Shown one piece after another: positions 12,342-21,306 of a stretch of DNA of 64,000 nt (positions are counted from its first letter, which is position 1; every line of letters begins with the position of its first letter). Under the pieces are notes generated by a model. That model searched no databases and had not been told where the DNA came from. It saw only the letters and a list, made by a program, of their open reading frames with translations. The translations under genes were made by a program, and so were the position numbers. The stretch lies in assembly GCF_002878395.1 (NCBI RefSeq), contig NW_025842280.1:130928-194927 (forward strand), read 5' to 3'. Source of the stretch: Capsicum annuum (Eukaryota > Streptophyta > Magnoliopsida > Solanales > Solanaceae).

Positions 12342-13343
12342 TCTTCCTCCATCCATCTTTACAAGTCAAATAATAACTTGACACACACCTTAAGAAATAC
12401 TCCCTCCGTTTAAAAAAGAATGACCTACTTTGACTTGGTACAAATTTTAAGAAAATAAAGAAGATTTTTGAATCTTGTGGCCTTAAATTAAAGTTATGTC
12501 AAATGTACCAAAATGTCCTTTAATATTATGGTTCTAAACATGCCATGTAGAAAGTTGAAATTAAAGTATTGCCAAAAAGGAAAAGGAGGCATTCTTTTTT
12601 AAACGGACTAAAAAAGAAAGTAGGTCATTCTTTTTAAAACAGAGGGAGTAATAGATAATAGAATAATTTTACTATATCACCCTTGAATATAATAAGTATA
12701 ATGATTTGAAAATGTATCGGTTAATGTATAGTATTTAATAGTACGGGTAAAATGAATATAAAATCATAAATTATCCATTACTTTTTTAAATTGAACAAGA
12801 AGTATTACACATCTATTTTTAATATACTAAACAAGTAAAAATAAATGAAAGAAAACTATGAACAAGCCCTAATTAATGGAGTGCTTGGAAGAATTTATTT
12901 ATAGTAGCTTGTTGGGAATAACCCAATAATTTTTTTTTATATAAAACCATTAAAAACTGTTAACTCAATAACCCAATAACAATAAACTAATAACATTTTT
13001 ATCGGTTTGGTTTTTGCACACCCCTCCATCCATCTTTACATGTCCACTAATAACTTGACACACACCTTAAGAAATAATAGATAATAGGATAATTTTACTA
13101 TATCACGCTTGAATATAATAAATATAATGATTTGAAAATGTATCAGAAAATGTATAGTAGTTAATAGTAAGGATAAAATGAATATAAAATCATAAATTAT
13201 CCATTACTTTTTTAAATTGAACAAGTATTATAATACATCTACTTTTAAAATACTAAATAAGTAGAAATAAATGAAAGGAGACTATTAACAAGTCCTAATT
13301 AATGGAGTGCTTGGAAGAATTTATTTATAGTAGCTTGTTGGGA
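12239..13343. repeat. Tandem duplication (two ~425-bp units)
   Basis: Unit 1 (about 12239-12918) and unit 2 (about 12919-13343) both run from the end of the hAT-like MITE (ATAACCCAATAATTTTTTTT) through TTTTTGCACACCC to AATTTATTTATAGTAGCTTG. Unit 1 is longer only because it holds the Stowaway MITE at 12400-12648. Unit 2 ends just upstream of the ATG of terpene synthase copy A, so the duplicated block includes that gene's proximal promoter. Confidence 0.85.
12400..12648. mobile_element. Stowaway MITE 2
   Basis: CTCCCTCCGTTTAAAAAAGA on the left and the inverted match CTCCCTCTGTTTTAAAAAGA read from the right end, with TA on both sides (12398-12399, 12649-12650). This is the textbook Stowaway terminus. 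The empty site is preserved in the second unit of the local duplication (AAGAAATAATAGATAATAG near 13070), which confirms both ends and the TA target. Confidence 0.95.
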
Positions 13344-13373
13344 CTCCAGAATACATCAAACTGAATCAATAAT

Positions 13374-13760
13374 ATGGTTTCAAATATTCACCAATGTAAG
13401 CCCCCAAGGGGGTGGTTGAGTTGGTTTGAGGGGGACTTTCCATAGCGGAGGTCGCGGGTTCAATCCACCCCTAATTCCTTCTCAATCGAGCTAGTCGCAC
13501 GGGGTTTACCTAGTGCGGTTTACATATCCTATGTGGTTTGCGAGCTATTGCACAGTGAAGGGTTTACCCAGTGTGCACACGGTGCTCACCACAGAGTGCT
13601 CATCCGAAGGGCAGAGGCTGTGGCAGAGGGTGTAGTGACTGCGGGTTTTCCTGGAGTTTCCAAAAATAATAAATATTCACCAATATAAGGATGGTAACAA
13701 TACCTATGGCTCTATCTCCACCTAATAGTACCAGCAAGTTTCCCTCTTTGATAACAACTT
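13374..13760 (+). pseudogene. Terpene synthase copy A, exon 1 fragment
   Basis: ATGGTTTCAAATATTCACC at 13374 and the sequence resuming at 13671 (ending around TTTCCCTCTTTGATAAC) align base by base with exon 1 of the better preserved copy at 28247 (shared segments TATTCA-CAAT, GGATG-TAAC and TTTCCCTCTTTGAT). The exon would encode the start of a plastid-targeted monoterpene synthase. It is disrupted by a SINE at 13401, an extra A that shifts the frame near 13379, and truncation before the RRx8W region. The upstream TTTATTTATAGTAGCTTG region is shared with copy B. It cannot make protein. Confidence 0.7.
13401..13670 (+). mobile_element. tRNA-derived SINE
   Basis: A 270-bp element with internal RNA polymerase III promoter boxes: A box TGGTTGAGTTGG at 13413-13424 and B box GGTTCAATCC at 13457-13466. 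The 3' end is A-rich (CCAAAAATAAT). A long target duplication flanks it: AAATATTCACCAATGTAAG (13382-13400) and AAATATTCACCAATATAAG (13671-13689). It needs LINE machinery in trans. It landed in exon 1 of terpene synthase copy A, about 27 bases after the ATG. Confidence 0.92.
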
Positions 13761-14593
13761 GACAGATCAAAATCTTATATTACACTGATAGATCAATTGC
13801 ACCCTCCGTTAATAATTTACTTGTTCATATTATTGAACACTGATATTTAATAGTATTTGTTCAGTTTGAAAAAATAAAAAACAATGTACTTATTTATGTT
13901 TATTTTATCTTAGTTATTAATTGTGGTCATTATTCAATACATTTTTCAAAGCATTGAATGTATTATATTCAAAGAGTGTTACTTGGTCCTCTTACTAAAA
14001 ATAGTTATTTCCATACTATCCATATTATTAAATGGTTATATAAAGTGCAAAATAATTAAATTTATATATTCAAAGCATAATAAATACAGCTAGTTTAACA
14101 AAATAAGCGACTAATAAAATATTTTCTTAAAGGAAGTGTAAAGTCAACAAAGACAGAGGAAGTATTACAACATCATATAATATTATACGCCCAGAGGAAA
14201 AGCATTATACATGCTGTGTCAATCTTGTATGAAAGTGTATAATAATATATAAAGATGCATATGCATAATTTTTATTGGAAAATACACTGTTTAGAGTTTA
14301 TCTAGGTAATCAATAATATATTTTAATGTGTATATTTTACATATTGAAACCCCTTAACTTCTTCGTAAATGTACTTCTTAATATTTTGACACCTAAATTT
14401 TGTAGGCGCTGCTACTGTCCAAAAATATGAGCTAAATCGAATATAATAATTTATATTAGGTTACAAAACATAAATATTTTCTGAAAAATTGCCTAATTTC
14501 CCTCTTAAAAAGTTGAAAGTGTGTTTGAGAGAATCTACTTATAGGTACTAGCTTGTTGAGGCTCCAAAAGCATCAAACTAAATCAATAATTAA
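13761..14593 (+). promoter_or_regulatory. Upstream region of terpene synthase copy B, with a possible degenerate MITE
   Basis: No gene. The last ~70 bases (GTACTAGCTTGTTGAGGCTCC... to the ATG at 14594) are homologous to the region just before copy A (13318-13373), so this is probably the old promoter of copy B. Inside, CCCTCCGTTAATAATTTAC near 13802 and ACAGAGGAAGTA near 14153 could be ends of a decayed Stowaway element; this is weak. Confidence 0.4.
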
Positions 14594-14972
14594 TATGGTT
14601 TTGTGGATAACTTGTGTGGTAAAATAGATCTATTATAAATACAATGGTTCTATTTTTATTTGTACGTGGATATTTGTTAACTTCTCTAAATATTTTTATT
14701 TTTATTTTTATTTTGAGTTTATTTATGTTAATTTTATCGATATTCATATCTTGGGGGTGATTATATGGTAATTGATTAAATGTTTTACTATAGTATTCTT
14801 TATTTTTTTCTCTTAGTTTTTGTAATTCTTCTATATTATTTTGAAGGTATTCTAAATATTCTATATCTTTTGTTTCAAAATATCCAATTAGATTGTCTTT
14901 CATAATTTTTTCTAATAATATTATTTCTTTCATATTTTCTCTCCAATATTTTAAATATTCATAGTCTATCAT
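14583..14972 (-). CDS. EPRV small ORF B2 (unknown function)
   Basis: A 129-codon frame starting MIDYEYLKYW, with a Lys/Glu-rich helical middle (YLEYLQNNIEELQKLREKNK) and a basic tail (NKLKIKIKIK). It is paralogous to small ORF B1 just upstream: both start MI(D/N)Y-YL-(Y/F)W, share KDI-(Y/C)-(E/Q)-L---IEEL-(K/R)L, then KYY/EYY-K-FN. Its start follows the stop of ORF C after one base. The last few codons and the stop are in host DNA (terpene synthase copy B flank), because the viral insert ends at 14602. The plus-strand homologue (54553 onward) has a frame-shifting deletion. I do not recognise the family. Confidence 0.55.
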   Translation of the reverse strand: MIDYEYLKYWRENMKEIILLEKIMKDNLIGYFETKDIEYLEYLQNNIEELQKLREKNKEYYSKTFNQLPYNHPQDMNIDKININKLKIKIKIKIFREVNKYPRTNKNRTIVFIIDLFYHTSYPQNHINY

Positions 14973-14973
14973 T

Positions 14974-15276
14974 TTATCCGGTAGTAAATGTAGATTTACA
15001 AATTTCTGTATAATAATTTATTCTAATTGTACTGTAATGTATATCTAATTCTAGATTTTCAATGCTATTTATTATCTTGTGTTGTTCTTCTCGTAGCGAG
15101 TTTTTTAAACTATATAAATTATCACATGTACTTTTTCCTATATTTTCTAGGGTTTCTTCTATCCATATTAATTTTTCTTTTAGATTCTCCATTACTTTTC
15201 CAATTCGGTTTCTATAATTAATTTCTTCATTTAGATTATCTTTATTTTCTCTAGTTTTTCTAATATATTCTAACAT
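14974..15276 (-). CDS. EPRV small ORF C (unknown, coiled-coil-like)
   Basis: A 100-codon intact frame, highly charged and rich in Asn, Glu, Lys and Ile. A regular spacing of Leu/Ile over roughly residues 12-80 suggests a long helix or coiled coil. No membrane segment or signal is seen. It lies between A2 and B2 in the array; its stop is one base before the B2 start. The plus-strand homologue (54250-54551) has in-frame stops at codon 4 and in the middle, so only this copy is intact. Function not recognised. Confidence 0.5.
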   Translation of the reverse strand: MLEYIRKTRENKDNLNEEINYRNRIGKVMENLKEKLIWIEETLENIGKSTCDNLYSLKNSLREEQHKIINSIENLELDIHYSTIRINYYTEICKSTFTTG

Positions 15277-15279
15277 TTT

Positions 15280-15448
15280 TTAATCTGAATAATATTCATC
15301 AGGGTAATTATCCAGGTATAACTGTTCTATCCAATTTATAGTTTCAATTTCATAAGTCTAATACTTTTTCTAATATTATTTTCTTAATATCTATAATTTC
15401 TATATCTCTAAGTATATATAAGATTAATATTTTAAGATTATCTGTCAT
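15280..15448 (-). pseudogene. EPRV small ORF A2, frameshifted copy
   Basis: Starts directly after the B1 stop (TAA then ATG at 15448). It encodes a short hydrophobic-basic helix of the A family (ILILYILRDIEIIDIKKIIL), then meets TGA at 15352-15350 because of one extra T compared with the plus-strand copy, where the same ORF (54079-54246) is intact. The rest of the reading, ending just before ORF C, is in another frame. Its length is below usual gene-calling limits. Confidence 0.5.
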
Positions 15449-15655
15449 TTAAAATAGGTTAAATACTTTATTATAATATTTTTTAGTTGTTTGTTTTAAT
15501 CTCATTAATTCTTCTATTTTTCCACTAAGAAATTGTATACATTTTATATCTTTAGTCCTCATATATTCATCTAAATTTGTTTTCATTTGTTTTTCTATTG
15601 ATTGTATATTTTTCATATCCATTTTCCAAAATTCTAAATATATATAATTTATCAT
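15449..15655 (-). CDS. EPRV small ORF B1 (unknown function)
   Basis: A 68-codon intact frame beginning MINYIYLEFW, Lys/Glu-rich, predicted mostly helical, paralogous to B2 (14583-14972). Its ATG overlaps the TGA of A1 in the sequence ATGA, the tight stop-start overlap common in polycistronic caulimovirid RNAs. The plus-strand homologue (53941-54078) keeps the frame despite an internal deletion of 69 bases (23 codons). Function not recognised. Confidence 0.5.
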   Translation of the reverse strand: MINYIYLEFWKMDMKNIQSIEKQMKTNLDEYMRTKDIKCIQFLSGKIEELMRLKQTTKKYYNKVFNLF

Positions 15656-15879
15656 GGTTGATATGTAGGTTTGGTATGTAGGTATTTGTAAGAGTAGTTA
15701 GGTAAGTGTGGTATATAATTTATTCTAGTCATAAAATATTTATCAAATATTTTTTTCAATATTATTTTTCTTATATCTATAATTTTTATATCCTTAAGTA
15801 CATACAAAATAAGTATTTTAAATTTATCTACATTTTTCATATGATGCTTTTTCAAAATATTCCCTTCAATCATGGACAT
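15652..15879 (-). CDS. EPRV small ORF A1 (unknown function)
   Basis: A 75-codon frame with a hydrophobic-basic core (KFKILILYVLKDIKIIDIRK) followed by a Tyr/Pro-rich tail (INYIPHLPNYSYKYL). The same core recurs in A2, the second member of the duplicated pair. Conserved in the plus-strand EPRV (53741-53938). It is the first small ORF downstream of the putative promoter and about 490 bases after the TATA box. Function not recognised; a DNA- or membrane-binding small protein is possible but not shown. Confidence 0.5.
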   Translation of the reverse strand: MSMIEGNILKKHHMKNVDKFKILILYVLKDIKIIDIRKIILKKIFDKYFMTRINYIPHLPNYSYKYLHTKPTYQP

Positions 15880-16370
15880 AACAAAATATGATCACTCTAG
15901 ATTGCTATATACTAGATTATTCTTAAATAACATATTCTTCGGTCACTATTAGCATGGTAATCTGGATACTTTTTTCTTAAACAGCACCTCTACTCTGGTT
16001 ACTCCCCTATCACGGCTTCTTGCCTCACAGGTTTCACCTTTAGGATGACATAGTTCTTAGAGATTTTTCTCCTTTTCCACTTTGCTAATAAACTTCTTAA
16101 CATGCTATTTTTTGAATAATTCTACTATAAAGAACTAACATGAACTTATTTTATCATATTATGACTGTTAGGAATTTATGAATTTAGCTATTCATAATAG
16201 TAAATGAATATACTTGTTCTAGTAGGTTTGATAATTCTAAGCTTTGTTCCTCCATAGATTTTTCCATTGAAATATACCTGTTTTTTAAATAATCAAATTA
16301 TTTGTTGTAGACAAGAGAGAGTTTTTTGCTTCAACGCTTGAAGGCTTGCTTCTTTCTGCCTTTTTTGCCT

Positions 16371-16383
16371 TCATTTATAATGG
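16371..16383 (-). promoter_or_regulatory. EPRV pregenomic RNA promoter TATA box (inverted copy)
   Basis: Minus-strand CCATTATAAATGA is followed by a segment with GTTGAAGCAAAAA-CTCTCTCTTGT that is also found just after the TATA box of the plus-strand copy (53214-53275). The position, after the last large ORF and before the leader, fits a caulimovirid 35S-type promoter. Confidence 0.55.
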
Positions 16384-16761
16384 ATGATTTACATAGTTTT
16401 TCGTACTAATGTTTTACATGTTCCTAGAAACTTTACACATATCTACGTACTATTCCTAGAAAAGACTAATCTTTTACATAAAGTCTTACAAACTTAAAAA
16501 GGTCAAAAAGTCTATAGTAGGCTAATAATGATATCTACCTAACCTAGTAAAGACTAACTATACAATGTCTTTTACGTAAAAGAAATCAAAAGCTATAGTA
16601 ATTCACATGTTGAAAACTATAAGTCATATGTCCTTTTCATATCTTTTATGACTTTGATAACTTTTGTCTTCTTTTCTTTATCTGTAGTTGATTTTCCTTC
16701 GTTGCTGTCTCTATCATATCTGCTGTTTTTTTTATCTTCTTTTCAGCTGGCATGCTTATCT

Positions 16762-18003
16762 TCATTCTAGTTGTACATCTGGGACAATATTATTTTCTCC
16801 ATTACATCTCGAACATTGATGGTCTGGATATTTTTGTCCAATTATATTGCAATATCTTGTCAATAATCCATATGAAATAAATCCTCTCCTAATTGCTCTT
16901 ATAGTAGATTGTCTTTCTGGGTTATGTAACGTCAATATCCATTGTCTGACATCTTCCATATCTGCTTGTCGTAGTTTTTTTGAATTTGAATAAATCATCT
17001 AATGGTCTCTTGAATAATAGCTCCATATTCAGTTTCCATTGGTATAATTGTTTGCTAGTTCTTGAATAATTGTAGCTAGTCTAATAAGTCATTTGTTCGC
17101 ATAAAAATCAGGTATCTCGATTCTGGGTATCTCTGGCTGCTGCACAATATCTTCTGGTATAATCATATCTCTAGTTAATCCTATTTTTACAACTTGTATA
17201 ACTGGTTTTATCTCATCGTATAATATCTCTGCTGGTGCAGTATAACACTTTATATAAAATAGATTTCCTTTGGTTACTCTTTTATAGGTGTTGAATATTT
17301 TTTGTAATTCTTCCATACATGATAGTTCTTCTCCATCTTGGGTGTATATGGTATTTAATAATCCATAATCAAAATAAGTTTTTATTAAGTTTGGGTTGGT
17401 TTTGGGTAGTGCAATTAGCTTGTTGTGACCTTGTAATCTTTAAGTTATATAGTTTGTGTTGGGTTCTTTGATATTTGTAGCTCTGGGGTTAAGATTTAGA
17501 AAAGTTTGTACTCGGTAGATATTTTTTATGTATTTTTGGGATGTATAGTTATAAACTTTTTTATCTTAGTTCAGACTATCTCGATATGTGATAATTTGTG
17601 GGGGTATGTTCAAGAGGTGTTTTTGTATTTTTAGTGTAAATGGTTTTTCAAATATCTTATTTAAGTTCATATTCTGGTATCTTTGCCCAATAACTCCTTT
17701 GCTTGTACCTGCAATTGTAGATTGATAAACGTTATGGGTTTTATGGAGTGTCCCAACGTCTCCTTCTAGATCTAGAATTTTAATGTCTTCCGATCGACAT
17801 AGCTCTGCACACTGCTGAGTTAGCTGATTTGTAGCTACAGACTTCAGTTTATCTTCATTAGTCTTTAGCTTTTCTATTTCATTACTCATACTATCCACTT
17901 TCATTGAAAGTGTAGTTAGGGTTTTGAATATCTTTTCTAAAGCATCATCTTCTATTATATCAGTCTGTGTAGCTTTGTCTTGATATGTAATCTGCAATAA
18001 CAT
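16762..18003 (-). pseudogene. EPRV ORF downstream of RT (possible transactivator/inclusion-body protein), broken
   Basis: Three frame pieces: 17566-18003 (N-terminal part with a heptad-like region, residues about 20-60), 17089-17316 and 16762-16998 (C-terminal part ending in a Cys/His group, YPDHQCSRC). Its start overlaps the end of the RNase H frame by 44 bases, exactly as in the plus copy. The position directly after RT-RNase H is where caulimoviruses carry the translational transactivator/inclusion protein. That assignment rests on position; I do not see the signature motif clearly. Frameshifts and stops separate the pieces. Confidence 0.5.
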
Positions 18004-18950
18004 TTTTGTTAGTACTAATTACTTCAATTATAAATGTGAAATTTAATATATTCAAGACTAGTCTCCGAATCTCTTTTGTTATAACTGAATTTTGTATTTT
18101 GTTTGTTAACCACCAGCGTACCTGTGCATTATCCGTTTGTACAATAAACTTGTTATATACAATATATGGCTCAAATGCTAACAAAAATTTATATAATGAA
18201 CATAATTCTTTCCTATTTATTTCCCATTTTATTTCTGTTTCATTGAATGTACCTGAGTAGTATCTACAATGGTGTTCTAATTTTTCTGCTTCATATCTAT
18301 ATTTAAGTACTCTTCCATCACTACATTCACTAGCATCTGCTTCTACTATATATATAAATTTTCTATTTTTGTCTGGAAATTATAATTTTAATAATTCTTT
18401 ACAAAGTACTTTTATTTTCTGGACTTGTTTTTTTATCTTCTTCGTTATAATTATATTCTACATCCTTTTTTAATTTTTTCTGTAAAGGGTTTAGATTTTC
18501 TGCTAATTTTGGTATATATTCCCTTACTTAGTTTACTGATCCCAAAACTGATTGTAATTTCTTTTTTGTATCTAATTCTTCTTTCGAATTTATTATTTTT
18601 TGTACTATATGTTGTTGCATTTTTACTCCACTTTTATCTATTTGTATTCCTAAACATTCTAACTATTTTTTCATAATTTCAGCTTTCTTTTCACTTAAAC
18701 TTATTCTCGATTTTTCTATTATCTCTATAAATTGTTCTAATAATTTTAAATGTTATTCTTTGGTTTTTGTATGTAATAGTATATCATCTATATATACTAT
18801 ACAATTAGGTAATTATTTAAAATAACTATCCATAAAATGTTGATATCTACCTGGTGTATTTTTATACCCGAATGGCAGTACATTCTATTCATAAAATCCT
18901 TGTGGTACCGTAAATGCGGTTAATTCCTTAGATTCTTTATATTTTGGTAA
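17960..18950 (-). pseudogene. EPRV reverse transcriptase-RNase H, broken (inverted copy)
   Basis: Homologous to 50770-51736 of the plus-strand copy. The RNase H end is an open frame at 17960-18184 (NAQVRWWLTNKIQNS; ends in VIADYISRQSY). The reverse transcriptase part upstream is cut by stops. The 5' side is fused at about 18945 to leader/ORF1 sequence, so the N-terminal half of the polymerase, the protease and everything before it are missing. Confidence 0.75.
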
Positions 18951-19081
18951 TTTTTGTACATTATTCATCTAAATAATATTTTAGGGAATATCTAAATCTA
19001 GTTTTATCAAATAAGTCATAATTAATAAATTAATCAAATATATCTAAATATATACTACTTACGTAACTTTAAACAGCATAG

Positions 19082-19093
19082 GCTCTGATACCA
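19082..19093 (-). promoter_or_regulatory. EPRV tRNA-Met primer binding site (lower copy)
   Basis: Minus-strand TGGTATCAGAGC, the 12-base complement of plant initiator tRNA-Met used by caulimovirids to prime minus-strand DNA. Preceded by CACCCCCCTACAAT and a run of 14 A (minus strand). Confidence 0.8.
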
Positions 19094-19121
19094 ATTGTAG
19101 GGGGGTGTTTTTTTTTTTTTT

Positions 19122-19221
19122 NNNNNNNNNNNNNNNNNNNNNNNNNNNNNNNNNNNNNNNNNNNNNNNNNNNNNNNNNNNNNNNNNNNNNNNNNNNNNNN
19201 NNNNNNNNNNNNNNNNNNNNN
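19122..19221. other. Assembly gap (100 N)
   Basis: Exactly 100 N, the conventional length for a gap of unknown size. It falls between two EPRV segments that share an identical ~180-bp end. A frame drawn through it is meaningless. Confidence 0.98.
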
Positions 19222-19669
19222 GTTGTTTTATTTTTTCTATTTCCTTTTTTCTATCTATTTCTTCATTTTCTTTTTCTATTCTTACCATATCTGTCAATTT
19301 ATCTTTTAATTTTAATTCTTCTTTTTCTAACATTAAATATAAATGTTCACCTATTTTCTTATACCTTCTTCCTAGATTAGAAAATAGTATTTTTATTTTT
19401 AATCCTTCATGGTTTTCATCTATTATAAATTCTTCTTTGTTTATTTTTTATTTAATTGTTAATAGATCATGTTGGTATGTATATTCTAGACTATCTATTG
19501 TCCATTCTAAATTTGATATTTCTTCTTTTTGTGCATTTATTGAGTTTTTACTAACTCCGGTAATTGTGTTATATTGTAGTCTTTCTATCATTATTTTTAA
19601 TTCTTGACATTTTTCAGATATTATTTTCTTTAATTCTTTATATTTTGGTAATTTTTGTACATTATTCAT
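19222..19669 (-). pseudogene. EPRV first ORF, N-terminal fragments (K/E-rich)
   Basis: Two frame pieces. One starts at 19669 (MNNVQKLPKYKELKK, 73 codons). The next starts at 19333 (MLEKEELKLKDKL) and runs into the assembly gap. Both are highly charged and helical, matching 46612-47000 of the plus copy. This is the first larger ORF after the primer binding site; the function is unknown to me. Confidence 0.6.
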
Positions 19670-19782
19670 CTAAATAATATTTTAGGGAATATCTAAATCT
19701 AGTTTTATCAAATAAGTCATAATTAATAAATTAATCAAATATATCTAAATATATACTACTTACGTAACTTTAAACAGCATAG

Positions 19783-19794
19783 GCTCTGATACCA
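19783..19794 (-). promoter_or_regulatory. EPRV tRNA-Met primer binding site (upper copy)
   Basis: Second minus-strand TGGTATCAGAGC, in a ~180-bp block (19640-19822) that appears identical to 18940-19121. It marks the start of a second, partial viral unit. Confidence 0.8.
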
Positions 19795-19822
19795 ATTGTA
19801 GGGGGGTGTTTTTTTTTTTTTT

Positions 19823-20134
19823 AATTCAGCTTTTTACATATAAGTTTTAGTTAAATTGAAATTTCTATTTTTGATAGGAGATTAATTAGTTATTATATAT
19901 TTTTTATAGAAAATAATTTTTTTAATGATAGTTTAATCTGTTTTTTGTTGTAATAGCATTATTTAAGTTAGAGTTGATAGTAAAAAAAATACCAGCTTTA
20001 CTTCAAAAACAGAAAAAGAAAAAGAATTCTCAGCATCTTGCGTCTCTTATTCTATAAATCATTTGTGTTTTCATCCGCTAAGTTCTTGGCTGTCCTTGCT
20101 GTTTTATTTTTCTTTAATGGTATTAAAACCAACA
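19823..20134 (+). repeat. 5' LTR of the deleted copia element
   Basis: Matches 21845-22176 in order (TTTTACATATAA, GAAATT-CTATTTTTG, GTAATAGCA-TATTTAAGTTAGAGTT, CTTGCGTCTCTT and GTATT-AAACCAA). Ends at AACCAACA before the primer binding site. Confidence 0.75.
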
Positions 20135-20199
20135 ATTGGTATCTAGAGCTATTTTTCTTAAGGAACCTATGAGTGAAGAGATGTATTCTAAAAATAGTT

Positions 20200-21306
20200 T
20201 TTAGGGAATGGCGCCATCCATTTTTTATGTTGAAAATTATCAATTATGAGCTGTGAGAATGAAAACTTAGTTGGAGGCTCTTGATCTTCAGGAAGTTATG
20301 GAAGAAGATTATAAAATTAATTCGCTGTCAAATAATCCCATCATTGCTCAAATCAAGAGTCACAAGAAAAAGAAAACCAAGAAGTCTAAGGCGAAGGCAA
20401 CTTTGTTTGCTTCTGTTTAAACAATTAGTTTTACAAGAATTATGTCTCTTACATCACCAAAAGAAATTTGGAATTATCTAAAGAAAGAATATGCTAAAGA
20501 TGAAAGAATTTGAGGAATGCAAGTATTGAGTTTAATAAGATTTGCGGTGAATGAAAGATTCCGAGATAGTCAAAGAGTACTTGGATATATTATTTGTCAT
20601 TGTTAATAAGGTAAGATTACTAGGCACTGAATTTAAAGATTCAAGAATTGTTGAAAAATTTCTTGTTACAGTGCCTGCAAGTTATGAAACATGTATATAT
20701 AACTACCTTGAAAAATACACAAAATATGTTCAAGATTATCCTGGCAGAGTTGTTAAATTCTTTTCAGGCATTGGAGCAAAGAAAACATATGAGGCAAGAT
20801 GATATGGTTGAAGGAGCCTTAGTAGCCAGCCACAAAACTCAAAGTAGGGGTAAAAAATTTAAAAATTACCCATTTTGTGAGCATTATGGAAAAGTGGATC
20901 ATCCACCATACAGATATTGGAAAAGATCAGACGCGAAGAGTAGAACGTGTAATCAGCTTGGCTTTGAAGTAGTGATTTGCAAAAACAAGTATGAGAATCA
21001 TCAAGTAGATGTACATGTGGTCAATGAAGAAGAACACTATCTTTTTGTTGCAGCATGTATCTCAAGTAAGGTTTCAACAAATTTTTGACTGATTGATAGC
21101 GGTTGCACCAACCACATGACTTATAACAAAAGTTTGTTTAAAGAATTAAAGCCTACTGAAATATCCAAAGTTAGGATCGAAAATGATGATCAGATTCTTG
21201 TTGAAGAAAAAGAAACTGTAGTCATCAAAACAAGTTTAGGTAATAAAGCAATTTCAGATATTCTTTATGTATCTGGTATTGATCAAAATTTGTTGAGTAT
21301 TTGTTA
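20200..21306 (+). pseudogene. Copia gag-protease, broken
   Basis: Gag fragments (from about 20200; 20551-20802 with ILFVIVNKVRLLG, a typical copia gag segment) and a degenerate zinc knuckle region (CNQLGFEVVICKNK near 20960) are followed by a protease with the active-site context LIDSGCTNHMTYNK (21090-21131) and its downstream part to LLSIC (21304). Stops and frame changes lie at 20418, 20510, 20800 and 21086. This is a structural protein/protease remnant, not expressed as such. Confidence 0.7.

Larger units (their letters stand above)
14602..19822 (-). mobile_element. Endogenous pararetrovirus, inverted rearranged copy
   Basis: Caulimovirid sequence on the minus strand, homologous to the plus-strand copy at 46219-54834. 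Read 5'->3' (descending coordinates): a primer binding site with leader and the start of the K/E-rich ORF (19794-19222), an assembly gap, then a second primer binding site and leader (19121-18950) fused directly to reverse transcriptase-RNase H (about 18950-17960), the downstream ORF (18003-16762), the promoter (TATA near 16377) and the small-ORF array (15879-14583). Coat protein, movement protein and protease are missing from the lower segment. Such integrants arise by illegitimate recombination because caulimovirids encode no integrase. Confidence 0.88.

Noticed and set aside
13802..14163. Possible additional Stowaway MITE
   Set aside because: Only weak terminal similarity and no clear TA-flanked inverted repeat; noted with the promoter region but not called.
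15027..15221. Plus-strand hydrophobic frames opposite the small-ORF array
   Set aside because: Antisense of AT-rich minus-strand ORFs; Phe/Tyr/Leu-rich by composition only.
19055..19380. Open frames running through the assembly gap
   Set aside because: The N stretch translates to X; continuity across it is meaningless.
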